Positions 1 to 9,032 are shown, counted from the first letter of the stretch. The stretch: 34,044 nt of DNA from Deltaproteobacteria bacterium (GCA_020633415.1 JACKDQ010000022.1:1-34044), one strand, 5' to 3'. Numbers and translations are program-made. The notes: a model not told the origin generated them from the sequence alone.

Positions 1-1
1 G

Positions 2-694
2 GACGACGATTCATCGGCCGATGACAAGTTAGCCAGCAAGATTACCGTCGCCGCTCGCAGGTCGTTTCAAACCTGGAGCGATGCCGGGATCCCGATCGCG
101 TTCAACATCACCTTCGTCAACAGCCCGGTCAAGGCTGGGCTGCCCAACGACGGTGTGAGCGTGGTGCGCTGGGAAACGGACCAATGGGGCTACCCAGACC
201 AACAGGCGGCGGTGACGCTGTCATCGTGTAAGCTCAATAGCGGTACGCGCTCGTCGGGGACGGACATCGTTCTCAACGGCGTCAACAAGCGCTGGACCAC
301 TGACCCGGCATCGCATCCCGATGCGCTAGATATTCAAAGCGTGCTGACTCACGAGATCGGGCACCTGGTAGGACTGGGTCACTCCGAAGACACCACGGCG
401 ACGATGCACGTGCACACCATCCCCGGCGACGCGAGCAAGCGCAGCCTCGAGCTCGACGATCGACAGGGACTCGATGCGCTCTATGACGAAACGCTACGGC
501 GGCGCGAGGAGGCCGAGGCAAACGGCGGCGGTGGTCTCGACGACGACCCCACCGCTGGGGGATGTAACGTCGGCGAGGCACGGCTCCACTCAACGTGGTC
601 GCTTTGGCTGCTGCTGCTGGGTCTGTTCCGACTGATCTACCGCGGGAATCGGCGCGCTGCCACGCTGGAGTTGCCCGCGAACCCGCCGCGCTAG
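2..694 (+). CDS. Matrixin-like zinc metalloprotease, C-terminal part (5' end outside window)
   Basis: The reading frame is open from the first bases, so the true start lies upstream; about 230 residues are visible. The zinc-binding motif HEIGHLVGLGH (HExxHxxGxxH) is followed by an ATMH Met-turn, as in matrixins and other metzincins, which are secreted zinc endopeptidases. The C-terminus has an acidic Gly/Asp-rich linker, a GGC motif, a hydrophobic stretch (WSLWLLLLGLFRLIY) and then a basic end (RGNRR). That layout resembles the MYXO-CTERM surface-sorting tail, in which the Cys is processed and anchored at the cell surface. The gene converges on the lipoprotein gene at 701 with only 6 nt between stops. 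Zinc protease function is secure from the motif; substrate is unknown, and the signal peptide cannot be seen. Confidence 0.85.
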   Translation, partial: DDDSSADDKLASKITVAARRSFQTWSDAGIPIAFNITFVNSPVKAGLPNDGVSVVRWETDQWGYPDQQAAVTLSSCKLNSGTRSSGTDIVLNGVNKRWTTDPASHPDALDIQSVLTHEIGHLVGLGHSEDTTATMHVHTIPGDASKRSLELDDRQGLDALYDETLRRREEAEANGGGGLDDDPTAGGCNVGEARLHSTWSLWLLLLGLFRLIYRGNRRAATLELPANPPR

Positions 695-710
695 CTCAAG
701 TTATTTGAGC
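694..710. repeat. Small inverted repeat straddling two convergent stop codons
   Basis: GCTCAA and TTGAGC form a perfect 6-bp stem around a 5-nt loop. It spans the TAG of the metalloprotease gene and the TAA of the minus-strand lipoprotein gene. It could act as a minimal two-way terminator, but neither side has a clear T-tract, so this is only a suggestion. Confidence 0.35.
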
Positions 711-2383
711 AGGATCGCGAATTCTCCAACAACCCCAGATTCGTCGGCGGCAAAAGAAACCGTCAGGTCTCGCATCGTCTCCAATGCGCTGAAGGCGCGC
801 GTTAGCATCAGGCGCAATTCCATCGGCAGGTCCGACTGCTTGAGCGCCTTGGTCACCGCCTGAACGTTAACGTTGATCGCACTACCATCTTTTGCGGCAA
901 AAGCACGCTTGGCGCGCTTGCTCTGCAGGTGACTCAGCACATTATCCCCGGCGTCGTCGATCAGCTTGAGGGTCTCGGTGAGGCGGGCCGGCGTCGAAAT
1001 CACCGCAACGCCCTTGCTCACCGTCCAACTCAGCAAGCCACGACCGCCACGCTCATAGGTGTAGATCGTGAGATCGCCACGGCGCTCGGAATTGATCTTA
1101 TGCTGAGCCAGAACCAGCGCCCGCTCGGCCTTGAGCAGCAGTTTTTTTGCTGCCGTCTCGTCGCGAACTTGAGCCATCCCCACGAACGGTAACATCTCAA
1201 TGATCTGACCCGTTCCGCCGCGCAGACGTTCCAAATCGATTTTCGGCGCGTAAAGCGCACCGGCGTAGCGATGTCCTAGCATCGCCTCGATGCTGTCGAG
1301 CGTGATGCCGTGTTGCTGCTCGAGGAACTGAAAGCCTCGCTCCATACGCTGTTTCGCGCGCGCGTCGATTACGTGCCGCAGCTCGGCGAAAAAGCGCGGC
1401 AGATTGAACGCTGTCTTCCCGGCGACCAGCGCATCGCCGCCGATAAACTTAGCCAAATCGGTGGCTGAACCTGCACCGGCGAACAGCTTGGCGACGATCT
1501 TTGCCGTCGCCGCAGGCGGTGCGTAAAACCCGCGCAAGGTGATTCGCTCCTTGTCGACGATCAGACCTAAGCCGGCTCCACGGAGGTAATTGGCCAATTT
1601 TTGATTGTTCTCGCGCTTGCGCTTGAGCCAGACCTCGGACGCCCCGAGCTTCTTCATCCGATCGAGTTTGGCGTCGCTGGCCTGAGCGATCCCCTTGCCG
1701 TCCAGATACATCGACAACTCGGCTGCTCCCAGCTTCGCCAAGACATTTGCAAAAGCCGGATTGTCCTTGATCGATCGCTTGGATTTGATCCGCTGGGCGA
1801 GCTCCTTGCCAAGATCGGCGGTTTTTCCGGCGCAGATTACGGCGACCTTCTTGTCGATCCACCAGGCGGCTCGCGCCTGCTTGGTCCCCTGCTTCATCGC
1901 CAGGGTTACCTTCACACCGTCCGCCGTGCTGTCGCCAAAGGTCACCGCGCCCCGAGCGAGCTTCTTGAGCGACTCGCGCAGAAATTTGTCGAAGGCCGCG
2001 TCATCGGTTGTTCGCACCGCGAAAGTGATCACGCCCTCTTGTGCGGCGAAGGCGATCACCGCCTCGCCGTTGGGATCGACGCCGCGCTTCTTAACCGTCT
2101 CAGGTTTGGTTAGATCCATGCCCAACTCGTCGGCAAGGCGCTGGCGTCCGCGATCGATCAGCGCTCGGGTCAGCATGCCATCGTCGAACCGCTTGATCAG
2201 CGCGTTGCTCTGAGTCGCCAGGCGAGCGATCGATGGGATCTGCACGACGATCGCTGAGTTCTCCGGAATAAACTCCATCGGCTGGCGCTCGCCACAGCCG
2301 GAACAGGCCGGCGCAGCAAGTGAAGCGACCAGGCCGCCGAGCAAGAGCAACAAAGGCAAACGAATGCCGGTATTGAGGCGCAT
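701..2383 (-). CDS. Exported DUF3352-like lipoprotein candidate, 560 aa
   Basis: I chose the ATG at 2383 because AAGGAG lies just upstream at good spacing and the protein then begins with a short charged end and a hydrophobic stretch (RLPLLLLLGGLVASLAAPAC), a typical signal sequence with a plausible lipobox Cys. The longer reading frame to 2431 would put 16 arginine-rich residues before it. The mature part (EFIPENSAIVVQIPSI at its start, then long alternating beta/alpha segments with many Lys and Ala) resembles DUF3352-type proteins, whose function is not known. It is the last gene of a minus-strand cluster after a kinase and a Nudix hydrolase, about 70 nt after the Nudix stop. Location in the periplasm or outer membrane is inferred. 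Confidence 0.7.
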   Translation of the reverse strand: MRLNTGIRLPLLLLLGGLVASLAAPACSGCGERQPMEFIPENSAIVVQIPSIARLATQSNALIKRFDDGMLTRALIDRGRQRLADELGMDLTKPETVKKRGVDPNGEAVIAFAAQEGVITFAVRTTDDAAFDKFLRESLKKLARGAVTFGDSTADGVKVTLAMKQGTKQARAAWWIDKKVAVICAGKTADLGKELAQRIKSKRSIKDNPAFANVLAKLGAAELSMYLDGKGIAQASDAKLDRMKKLGASEVWLKRKRENNQKLANYLRGAGLGLIVDKERITLRGFYAPPAATAKIVAKLFAGAGSATDLAKFIGGDALVAGKTAFNLPRFFAELRHVIDARAKQRMERGFQFLEQQHGITLDSIEAMLGHRYAGALYAPKIDLERLRGGTGQIIEMLPFVGMAQVRDETAAKKLLLKAERALVLAQHKINSERRGDLTIYTYERGGRGLLSWTVSKGVAVISTPARLTETLKLIDDAGDNVLSHLQSKRAKRAFAAKDGSAINVNVQAVTKALKQSDLPMELRLMLTRAFSALETMRDLTVSFAADESGVVGEFAILLK

Positions 2384-2455
2384 CAGCCCTCTCCTTGGAA
2401 AGCGCACGACAGTAGCACGCCGTTTGCGCATGGCAAATGTCGAAGAGGCGGGGTT

Positions 2456-3022
2456 CTAGTGATCGCGCTCAAACAGCGACAGGTAGTAAAAAGCGACAAC
2501 GACGAGCGCGTGAGAGATCTCGCCGGCGCGAATCCGCGCTTCGATCTCGCCTCGCGGAACGCAGACAACGCGAATCTCCTCTGCGTGATCCAAGTTCTGC
2601 ACGGCGGTTTCGCGAGCGTTGAGCGCGAGAAAGCTGTGGCAGAGATTGCTCTGCATCGCCGGATTTGGGGCGATCTTGCCGAGGTAATGCCATTGTTGCG
2701 CGCTGTAGCCGGTCTCTTCGCCTAACTCACGTTCTGCAGCCGCTTGCGGGCTAGCATCGCCCGGGTCCATCAAGCCGCCGGGAATCTCCAGCGTGACTTG
2801 TTTTGTGCCGTGGCGATACTGCCTGATCATCAGCACGTCTCCCGCCTCAGTGATCGGAATCACGTTGACCCAATCATCGCAGTGGAAGATGTAAAAGTCG
2901 TGCTCGTTGCCGCTAAGTGCCGACCGTGCACGATGTCGGTCCACCGAAAAGATCGGCGAGGTGACAACCGACTGGCGATCGACGAGCTCCCAGGCCGGGG
3001 GATCTTTGTCGGGGCAACTCAC
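2456..3022 (-). CDS. Nudix hydrolase, ADP-ribose pyrophosphatase type
   Basis: This 188-residue protein has a Nudix box at about residues 81-106 (PGGLMDPGD, then RELGEETGY). The catalytic RExxEExG core is intact. The first acidic position of the box is Asp rather than Glu, and the spacing to RE is one residue longer than consensus. The QYRHGTKQVTLEIPGG stretch just before it is typical of enzymes that hydrolyse ADP-ribose and related nucleoside diphosphate sugars to AMP and a sugar phosphate. The start is GTG at 3022, with AGAGGA upstream. The gene begins 24 nt after the end of the large kinase gene on the same strand, so the two are probably co-transcribed. Exact substrate is not known. Confidence 0.85.
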   Translation of the reverse strand: MSCPDKDPPAWELVDRQSVVTSPIFSVDRHRARSALSGNEHDFYIFHCDDWVNVIPITEAGDVLMIRQYRHGTKQVTLEIPGGLMDPGDASPQAAAERELGEETGYSAQQWHYLGKIAPNPAMQSNLCHSFLALNARETAVQNLDHAEEIRVVCVPRGEIEARIRAGEISHALVVVAFYYLSLFERDH

Positions 3023-3046
3023 GGCGTATCCTCTCTGGTCTTGTCG

Positions 3047-6000
3047 TCAGAGCGCCTGGGGTGCTGCATACTGCAGCATTTCGCTTTCCTCTTGCGCCGC
3101 GCGAATGCCTTCCCACCAATTTAGCGCCCGCGCAACCTGCAGCGCATCTTGTAGCTGCAGTCTGGCCCCTTCGACGTCACCACAGATTCGCCGCACGCGG
3201 CCCAGCTCGACCAACTGGCGCGTCAGAGCGGTGCGGTCGCCCAGCTTGCGTGCAACTTCGATCCCTTGGCGCAAGCGGAGTTCGGCCTCTTCCCACTCAC
3301 CACAGCGTTGGTGGACAGCGGCCATTTGGGCGACCGTCGCCAGACGGCCGACCGCCTCGTCGCGGCGTTCAGCCTCGGCCAGAGCGTCGAGCAAGTAGCC
3401 GCGCGCACGATCGGGGAAACCGATCTGATCGGCGATCGTCGCAGCCTCCAGCAATTCTGACCAATTCCCACCACCGAGCTTGTGCATCGACTCGTAAAGC
3501 AGCGCGCCGGCCTCTTCTCGCTGTCCAAGCAGCCCCATCACGCGAGAAAGCTCGCGACAAACCTCACCGACCAACGACTTTCGACCATCGGCCTCCGCGT
3601 CTAGCCTCGCCAACTCCAGACGTCGTGACGCGCGCTCGAGCTTGTCGTTTTCGCGGTCGATCCGTCCGAGGTCCAAGCGCAACGTCGCCCGTGTCCCCGC
3701 ATGGCCTGCAGCTACAGTCAGCAGTTCCTCCAATACACCTTCAGCGGCAAAACCCTGTCCAGTGCGACGCAGCACATCGGCCAACCCGCGCGCGACTTCG
3801 ATCGCGATCTCGTCGAGCTCGGTGGCGCCCATGCGGCCTCTCCCCCATTCTCGACGCACCAATTCCAACGCTCGGCTATAGCTACTTGTCGCTTGTGCGA
3901 GGTCGCCCTCACGCTCCGCCGTCTGGCCAACACGGCGCAACTCGTCGATCGCTACTGGACCGTCGTCGGCGTAGTAGGCGTGCTGTGCAACTTGCGCGAG
4001 CGGCGCACCGCTATCACGCCAAGCGGCGCTTACTGCCTGGTGACACTCGCGGCGGACTTCGGCGGGGATCGCTGAATCGATGACGACCGCCACATGATCG
4101 TGAACGAAGGTGAAACCCGATGCGACCGACTTCAAGAACCCGCGCTTGACCAATGACTCGACGTCTGCGGCCTGCACTGGCGTTGGAGCCGTCTTCTGGA
4201 GCTGGGCGAGCGACAGCGGCCGACGCGCGACCGCCATCAGCTGCAACAATCGCCGTTGTTGCTGCGATAGCGTATCGAGACGATCAGCGATCAAGTCGGC
4301 CACATTGCCCGGCGGGACCGTCAGCCGATCGAAACGCATTGCGAACGCCAGCTGGAGAATAAACAGTGGATGCCCCCCGGCAGCCTCGAGCATCGGGAAA
4401 GCCAGCGTCGCCGGCACGCTGTCGCCAGCAAAGGTCGCGGTCAGCAGCTCGGCGGCGGCGACATCACTGAGTGCTGGCAGATCGATCACCTGCATCTCTG
4501 CCGGCCACAGGTGGGTATGGGTCGGCTGATGGCTGAGCAGTAACAGCGGTCGCCCGGCAGGAGCAGCAGCCAACGAACAGATCAAATCGCGTGACGGCTC
4601 GTCGTAGCGATCGATATCCTCGAACACCAGCAACAGCGGCTTGCCCAGCGAGACGGTGTGAATCAGCGAGCGGAATGCTGCCGCACGCTCTCGCCATCGC
4701 TTTTCGCCCTCAAGCTGTTCGATCTGCGACGGCAACCCAAACAACGCGAGCAGCGCAGGGATGTCATGCTCCTCGACACCTACCGCCTTGGCAGCGGTGA
4801 TCACCGACGAGGCATCGGCATCTTTGAGCTCCAAACCGATCAGCAGCGCGGCAGCACGCCGCACTGGACCGAGCAGTCCGGGAACTGCGCCATCGTCAGC
4901 GCCACAACGTACAACGAACAGCGACTTCGAACCGCGCTTGACCACTTCTTCGATCAGCCGATGCTTACCGATACCAGGGGCACCTTGGATCCGCAACGCC
5001 GCCGGGCGCTCCCCGGCCAAGAAGCGATCGATACGCTCGACCAGCGCCTCGCGACCGAACAACAATTCCGGCGCCTGGGGCACAGGCAGTGGGTGCATAT
5101 CCGTGACTTGCACGCCATCCGCGGTGTTGACCTGTTCACGAAACTCGTGGACCTCATCCGCACTAAACAGGTCGAGCAACACGTCGGGCGAACTCGCCCG
5201 TGGATCGATCTCGGGCCAGACGCCAGCAACTTGGGCCCAGGCCGAGAGCACATCACGAAAATGAATTGCCGAGGGAATCCGCTCCTCGCGCAGTTTGGCC
5301 AGCCCCCAGAGCACGATCGCCTCGAGCGCCGCAGGCACACCGCGCTGAGGCGATCGAGCCGACGGTGGCACGGGCGGATCTTGGACATGCGACATCATCG
5401 TGGCCACGGCCGACTTGCCGCGAAATGGCACGCTACCGGTCAGCAGTTCATAGGTGATCACCGCCAACGAATAGACGTCGGAGCGTGGATCTAAACGTTC
5501 ACCACGCGCTTGCTCGGGAGACATGTATTCGGGTGTTCCCGGCACCAATCCGGGCGTGGTCACGCCGCGTTTCTCGATGTCGAGCATCTTGGCGATGCCA
5601 AAGTCGAGCACCTTGACGAAGTCCAGCTGCGACTTGCCGTCGAGCAAGAAGATATTTTCCGGCTTCAGATCACGGTGAATGATGGCAATGCGGTGCGCCG
5701 CGTCGACCGCCTCCATCGCCTGGCACATCAAGTGAGCGATGCGTCCGAGCGCCAGCGGATGTTCTTCACGCAGCACCTGATCGAGCGTGCGACCGCGCAA
5801 GAACTCCATCACGATATACAGCACGCCGGCTTCAGTCTGACCGAAGTCGATCACGCTAATGCTGTGCGGATGGTTGAGCTGGCTCGCCGCCCGTGCCTCG
5901 TTGGTAAACCGCGCGGCAGCCGTCTCATCACCGATCAGGTGGGGGTGCATCAGCTTCACCGCAACGGTGCGGCCAACGCCCTTTTGCTCCGCTCGGTAAA

Positions 6001-6172
6001 CCTTGCCCATTCCGCCTGATCCGACCAACTCGCGGAGGATAAATTTGTCCGCAACTGTCGTACCGATTAGAGAGCGGCCGGGACCCGACACATCGCGGAG
6101 ATCGGCGCCGCAGGCTGGGCAGTACCGATTCGTTGAGAGGCAAGGCGCCGCACACTTGGGGCAAGCACGCAT
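3047..6172 (-). CDS. Ser/Thr protein kinase fused to an AAA-type ATPase and TPR-like region
   Basis: The 1041-residue protein starts with a zinc ribbon (CPKC at 4-7, CPAC at 18-21). A complete Hanks-type kinase domain follows: Gly loop GSGGMGKVY at 51-59, ATP-binding Lys73, HRDLKPEN from 166, DFG at 190-192, and SPE at 218-220. After a linker comes an ATPase module with Walker A GAPGIGKH at 397-404 and Walker B LLLVFEDID at about 512-520, then a long C-terminal alpha-helical, TPR-like region (about 700-1041). This is the layout of PknK-like or myxobacterial kinases that couple phosphorylation to a STAND-like NTPase. The Walker A has His where Ser/Thr is normal. No transmembrane segment is visible, so it is probably cytosolic. 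It heads a cluster with the Nudix and lipoprotein genes. Confidence 0.9.
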   Translation of the reverse strand: MRACPKCAAPCLSTNRYCPACGADLRDVSGPGRSLIGTTVADKFILRELVGSGGMGKVYRAEQKGVGRTVAVKLMHPHLIGDETAAARFTNEARAASQLNHPHSISVIDFGQTEAGVLYIVMEFLRGRTLDQVLREEHPLALGRIAHLMCQAMEAVDAAHRIAIIHRDLKPENIFLLDGKSQLDFVKVLDFGIAKMLDIEKRGVTTPGLVPGTPEYMSPEQARGERLDPRSDVYSLAVITYELLTGSVPFRGKSAVATMMSHVQDPPVPPSARSPQRGVPAALEAIVLWGLAKLREERIPSAIHFRDVLSAWAQVAGVWPEIDPRASSPDVLLDLFSADEVHEFREQVNTADGVQVTDMHPLPVPQAPELLFGREALVERIDRFLAGERPAALRIQGAPGIGKHRLIEEVVKRGSKSLFVVRCGADDGAVPGLLGPVRRAAALLIGLELKDADASSVITAAKAVGVEEHDIPALLALFGLPSQIEQLEGEKRWRERAAAFRSLIHTVSLGKPLLLVFEDIDRYDEPSRDLICSLAAAPAGRPLLLLSHQPTHTHLWPAEMQVIDLPALSDVAAAELLTATFAGDSVPATLAFPMLEAAGGHPLFILQLAFAMRFDRLTVPPGNVADLIADRLDTLSQQQRRLLQLMAVARRPLSLAQLQKTAPTPVQAADVESLVKRGFLKSVASGFTFVHDHVAVVIDSAIPAEVRRECHQAVSAAWRDSGAPLAQVAQHAYYADDGPVAIDELRRVGQTAEREGDLAQATSSYSRALELVRREWGRGRMGATELDEIAIEVARGLADVLRRTGQGFAAEGVLEELLTVAAGHAGTRATLRLDLGRIDRENDKLERASRRLELARLDAEADGRKSLVGEVCRELSRVMGLLGQREEAGALLYESMHKLGGGNWSELLEAATIADQIGFPDRARGYLLDALAEAERRDEAVGRLATVAQMAAVHQRCGEWEEAELRLRQGIEVARKLGDRTALTRQLVELGRVRRICGDVEGARLQLQDALQVARALNWWEGIRAAQEESEMLQYAAPQAL

Positions 6173-6180
6173 AATAGGTC

Positions 6181-6211
6181 AATATAACATCGTTTTGCAG
6201 CGGCTTGTCAC
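6181..6211 (-). promoter_or_regulatory. Predicted promoter of the kinase gene, near-leaderless
   Basis: On the minus strand GTGACA (6211-6206) and TATATT (6186-6181) are spaced 19 nt apart; the overlapping TTATAT gives 18. The expected +1 is at about 6174-6175, only 2-3 nt before the ATG at 6172. No Shine-Dalgarno is visible. The spacing is slightly long, so this is a moderate match. Confidence 0.45.
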
Positions 6212-6333
6212 GCTACCGCAACATGCGCTGCAGATCTATTTGGAGAAACCGACGCCGACGCTAGTGACGTAGATCCCTGAACTTTGCTAAAAGAGGGGGT
6301 ATTGTTGGCTTTGCTTACGCTTGATGTGCGGAT

Positions 6334-7068
6334 ATGAACAGCCAGACCGATCACAGCCGAGCTTTTGCTGAAGACCCCGGCCTGCAGCTGGTCCGGGCGC
6401 GCTTTCGCAACGGCGACGCCTTTCTCGCCGCCTACCAAACGAACTTACCCAACGGTGGGCTGTTCATCGCGACGCGAAACTCGCCACCGTTGGCCGCAGC
6501 GATCGTCGTCGAGGTTCGTCTGCCGGAGTTGCGGGACCACGTCTATCTCAGGGGGACGGTTGCCTGGCGGCGCCCTGGCCGTTCGCGCGCGATGGGAGAC
6601 GGCCCCAGCTCCCCGGGTAGCACGAAGGTGCGTGCCGGATTTGGTGTGGAGTTCGTCGCTGCCGACCGGCGCAAATTGGAATTCCTGTTGGGCGTGGCGC
6701 GCGGCGAAATCGTCGAGATGGCCCCCCGCCGCCACCGCCGACTGCCGATCGCCGTCGACGTCGAATGGCGCGCGAAAGATGCTCGACATCGCTTTAGCAG
6801 CACGGTCGAGGATATTGGCGAGGGTGGCGCGTTTATCCGCACCACCGAATTCTTCCCGATCGGTAGCGCCGTATTATTAGACCTCCGTCCGCCCGGAGCA
6901 CTGGCTTCGGTGTTGATCGAAGGCCGCGTCGCCTGGACGCGCCATACCAGTGGCGAAGAAGGCATGGGCGTCGAGTTTCGCTGTCGTGATCGGGGCGGCG
7001 CGCGACGACTGCGCGAGTTGGTTCGACGGATCGAGCAGGACTGCTACTCCGACGCCGCTGGCGCCTAG
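6334..7068 (+). CDS. Double PilZ-domain protein (TIGR02266-like)
   Basis: The 244 residues fold into two PilZ-like halves. The second (from about 130) has the RRHRR arginine motif and DIGEGGAF, matching RxxxR and the [DN]xSxxG signature with Ser replaced by Gly, so it probably binds cyclic di-GMP. The first half keeps the beta-barrel pattern (NLPNGGLFI, LRGTVAW, GFGVEF) but has no obvious RxxxR and is likely a non-binding partner domain. Myxobacteria carry many such paralogues. No enzymatic domain is attached, so it would act as a cytosolic receptor or adaptor. The gene diverges from the kinase at 6172; I did not recognise a convincing promoter or Shine-Dalgarno before it. Confidence 0.8.
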   Translation: MNSQTDHSRAFAEDPGLQLVRARFRNGDAFLAAYQTNLPNGGLFIATRNSPPLAAAIVVEVRLPELRDHVYLRGTVAWRRPGRSRAMGDGPSSPGSTKVRAGFGVEFVAADRRKLEFLLGVARGEIVEMAPRRHRRLPIAVDVEWRAKDARHRFSSTVEDIGEGGAFIRTTEFFPIGSAVLLDLRPPGALASVLIEGRVAWTRHTSGEEGMGVEFRCRDRGGARRLRELVRRIEQDCYSDAAGA

Positions 7069-7116
7069 CAGCGCTCGACCCGCGAAGCCGTTTCCACCCC
7101 TGCCAGCTCGGCCGCG

Positions 7117-8262
7117 TCAGTTCCCGCGGATGTCGAAAGCAAACAGCCGGCCGTGGTTGCTAAGCAGCACCATCGTCTCATCGTGCACGGCGGCGGGCGC
7201 GCTAATCCCGTGGCCAGGATCGAAATACTGCACCAAAGCGCCATTATCCTTGCGCGCGATAAACAACCCCGAACGCGTGCTCGAAACCGCCACGTAACGA
7301 CCGACGCTCACGGGCGCCGTGGGGGTGCCGTTGGGGAGCGCCTGCCGCCAAGATTCCGAGCCGTGCGTCGTCAACGCCACCAGACCAGCGCGCGGCGCAG
7401 CATAAAAGATCTGCTGATCGTCGGCTGCAATATGCGCCACGCTCTCTGCCTGAACATGCCAGCGCACCGCACCTGTCTGTGGATCGAGCGCGTAGACGCC
7501 GCCCGCATAGCAGGCGCTGACCAGCAGCCCCTTGATCAACACCGGGGTGCTATCGACGTCAACGAACTGCTTTTTGTCACTGCAGAGGCGCTGGGCCCAC
7601 TCGACTGCTCCCGTGCGCGCGTTGAGCGCTACGGTCACACCGTCGGAGAAACCGGTATAGGCCAGATCGCCGTGCAGCAAGATTCCGGCATGCCCTTGGA
7701 TCGTGAACCCCTCAGGGGCCTCCCGGTCATACTGCCAGCGCCACTTGCCCGTCTGCCCGTCGATCGCGTAGACGCGGTTTTCTCCATTGGTAAACAGCAC
7801 CAAGCCGCCGATCGTGCGCGGTTGGTTGATGATCGGTGCCCGCGTTGGGTAAGCAAAGAGCTTGCGCCCGGAATGTCGATCGAGCGCATAGAGTACCCCG
7901 TCGTCGGCGCCAAAATAGATCTTATCGCCATCGATCAAGGGCTTAGATGAAACCGCTCCTTGGGTCTTAAACGACCAGCGCATGCGCCCATTTCGCTGGA
8001 ACGCCAGCAAGCGCTGCGCACTAGAACCGACGTAAACCGATCCATCAGCGGCGATCGCCGCTGATGCCCATTCCTGCGGGCGATAGTCGAACACGTCGCG
8101 ATGGGCCAAGCGGTGCTGCCAGCGCAAAGCTACGACGTCGTAAGCTGGGGCGTTTAGTCCGACGGCACTGGGCTCAGCGCGGTAGGTACCCGCGCAACCA
8201 AGCACACCGCAAAACACGCAGAGCAACACTCCGGGCCAAAGGCGCGCCATCCAAACCTGCAT
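7117..8262 (-). CDS. BamB-like lipoprotein with PQQ-type beta-propeller repeats
   Basis: The 381-residue protein begins with a signal peptide ending in a clear lipobox (VLGC, Cys at about residue 23). The rest is a run of propeller repeats of the form VYAIDGQTGKWRW, VYALDPQTGAVRW and LYALDRHSGRKLF. BamB has this fold and is an outer-membrane assembly lipoprotein, but many other propeller lipoproteins look alike. The start is 6 nt after the stop of the YfgM-like gene on the same strand, and der lies nearby, matching the yfgM-bamB-der grouping known in proteobacteria. That context supports a BamB-type role. A weak Shine-Dalgarno and the tight spacing suggest translational coupling. Confidence 0.75.
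   Translation of the reverse strand: MQVWMARLWPGVLLCVFCGVLGCAGTYRAEPSAVGLNAPAYDVVALRWQHRLAHRDVFDYRPQEWASAAIAADGSVYVGSSAQRLLAFQRNGRMRWSFKTQGAVSSKPLIDGDKIYFGADDGVLYALDRHSGRKLFAYPTRAPIINQPRTIGGLVLFTNGENRVYAIDGQTGKWRWQYDREAPEGFTIQGHAGILLHGDLAYTGFSDGVTVALNARTGAVEWAQRLCSDKKQFVDVDSTPVLIKGLLVSACYAGGVYALDPQTGAVRWHVQAESVAHIAADDQQIFYAAPRAGLVALTTHGSESWRQALPNGTPTAPVSVGRYVAVSSTRSGLFIARKDNGALVQYFDPGHGISAPAAVHDETMVLLSNHGRLFAFDIRGN
8043..8066. repeat. 24-bp perfect palindrome inside the BamB-like coding sequence
   Basis: The 24 bases are identical to their own reverse complement, centred on GCGATCGC and ending in CATCAG on the left and CTGATG on the right. They encode an Ala/Ile-rich turn in the propeller and could be chance or a protein-binding site. 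Confidence 0.9.
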
Positions 8263-8268
8263 CGGGCG

Positions 8269-9006
8269 CTACTTCTTGGCGCCCATCAGCGCCAACCGTT
8301 GGTTTACCCGGCGCCTAAGCTGCGACGATTTGGTCTTGCTGACGATCTCGCGAAACTGCTCGACGGCTTTCTTGGTCTGCCCCTTGAGCGCGAGCAGTCG
8401 TGCCTTGTGGTAGGCCATCAGCTCCTTTTGCTCGTCGTTTTCGGCAGGCAGCTTGTCGAGCAGCGCCAGCGCCTTATCGTACTGCTTGGTCGCTTCATAG
8501 CTGTAGATCAAGTCCTCTTGCACCACGGCGCGAAATGGGCCGTTTTCCTGCCGGGCGAGGTACTTTTCGAGATCTTCGATCGCCGTTTTGTACTGGCCTA
8601 GGTCATAGCGCACACCGCCGCGCATCGCCAACGCGATCGCCCCGGCACCGCTCTGCCCGTACTTGTCGACAACCTCGGAGAACGCCTTTTCGGCCGCCGT
8701 TAACTTCGACTTGCGGTCCTTGAAATGCGGAATGCCATCTGCGCTTTTCTTGACCTTGCTGAGATCGATATCGAGCACCGGCTTCTGATAGATCCGAACT
8801 GCCTTGCTCAACATCGCAGTGGCTTTACGCGCCTTTGCGTCGCGCATCGAGGACCAGCCCCAAGCCGCGCCGATCAACACAGCAGCGACAACCAAGGTCA
8901 CCAAGACCAATTTCAAGTGGGTCTTGACCAGCTCGATCATCCGCGTCGAGGCGGTAATGAACTCGTCCGGTCCCTTGAGCTGTTTTCGTGTATATTTTCT
9001 AGCCAA
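8269..9006 (-). CDS. YfgM-like membrane-anchored TPR protein, 245 aa
   Basis: I chose the TTG at 9006 because GGAGG lies 6 nt upstream and the protein then starts MARKYTRKQLKGPDEF, followed by one transmembrane helix (about residues 32-51, LKLVLVTLVVAAVLIGAAWGW) and TPR-like helices to the C-terminus. This is the topology of YfgM: a short cytosolic end, one membrane helix and a periplasmic TPR domain that helps outer-membrane and envelope protein biogenesis. The reading frame continues upstream to 9126, but that part is arginine-rich, lacks homology cues and overlaps the divergent gene. It is transcribed with the BamB-like gene that follows. The role is inferred from topology and neighbours. 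Confidence 0.75.
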   Translation of the reverse strand: MARKYTRKQLKGPDEFITASTRMIELVKTHLKLVLVTLVVAAVLIGAAWGWSSMRDAKARKATAMLSKAVRIYQKPVLDIDLSKVKKSADGIPHFKDRKSKLTAAEKAFSEVVDKYGQSGAGAIALAMRGGVRYDLGQYKTAIEDLEKYLARQENGPFRAVVQEDLIYSYEATKQYDKALALLDKLPAENDEQKELMAYHKARLLALKGQTKKAVEQFREIVSKTKSSQLRRRVNQRLALMGAKK

Positions 9007-9032
9007 CGTGGGCCTCCAAGAAGAAGGGTTCG

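Noticed and set aside
3061..4083. Plus-strand reading frame of 340 codons
   Set aside because: It is antisense to the C-terminal part of the kinase gene and has Arg/Pro-rich low-complexity translation.
4658..5494. Plus-strand reading frame of 278 codons
   Set aside because: It is antisense to the kinase-ATPase gene and rich in Arg, Gln and His without domain signal.
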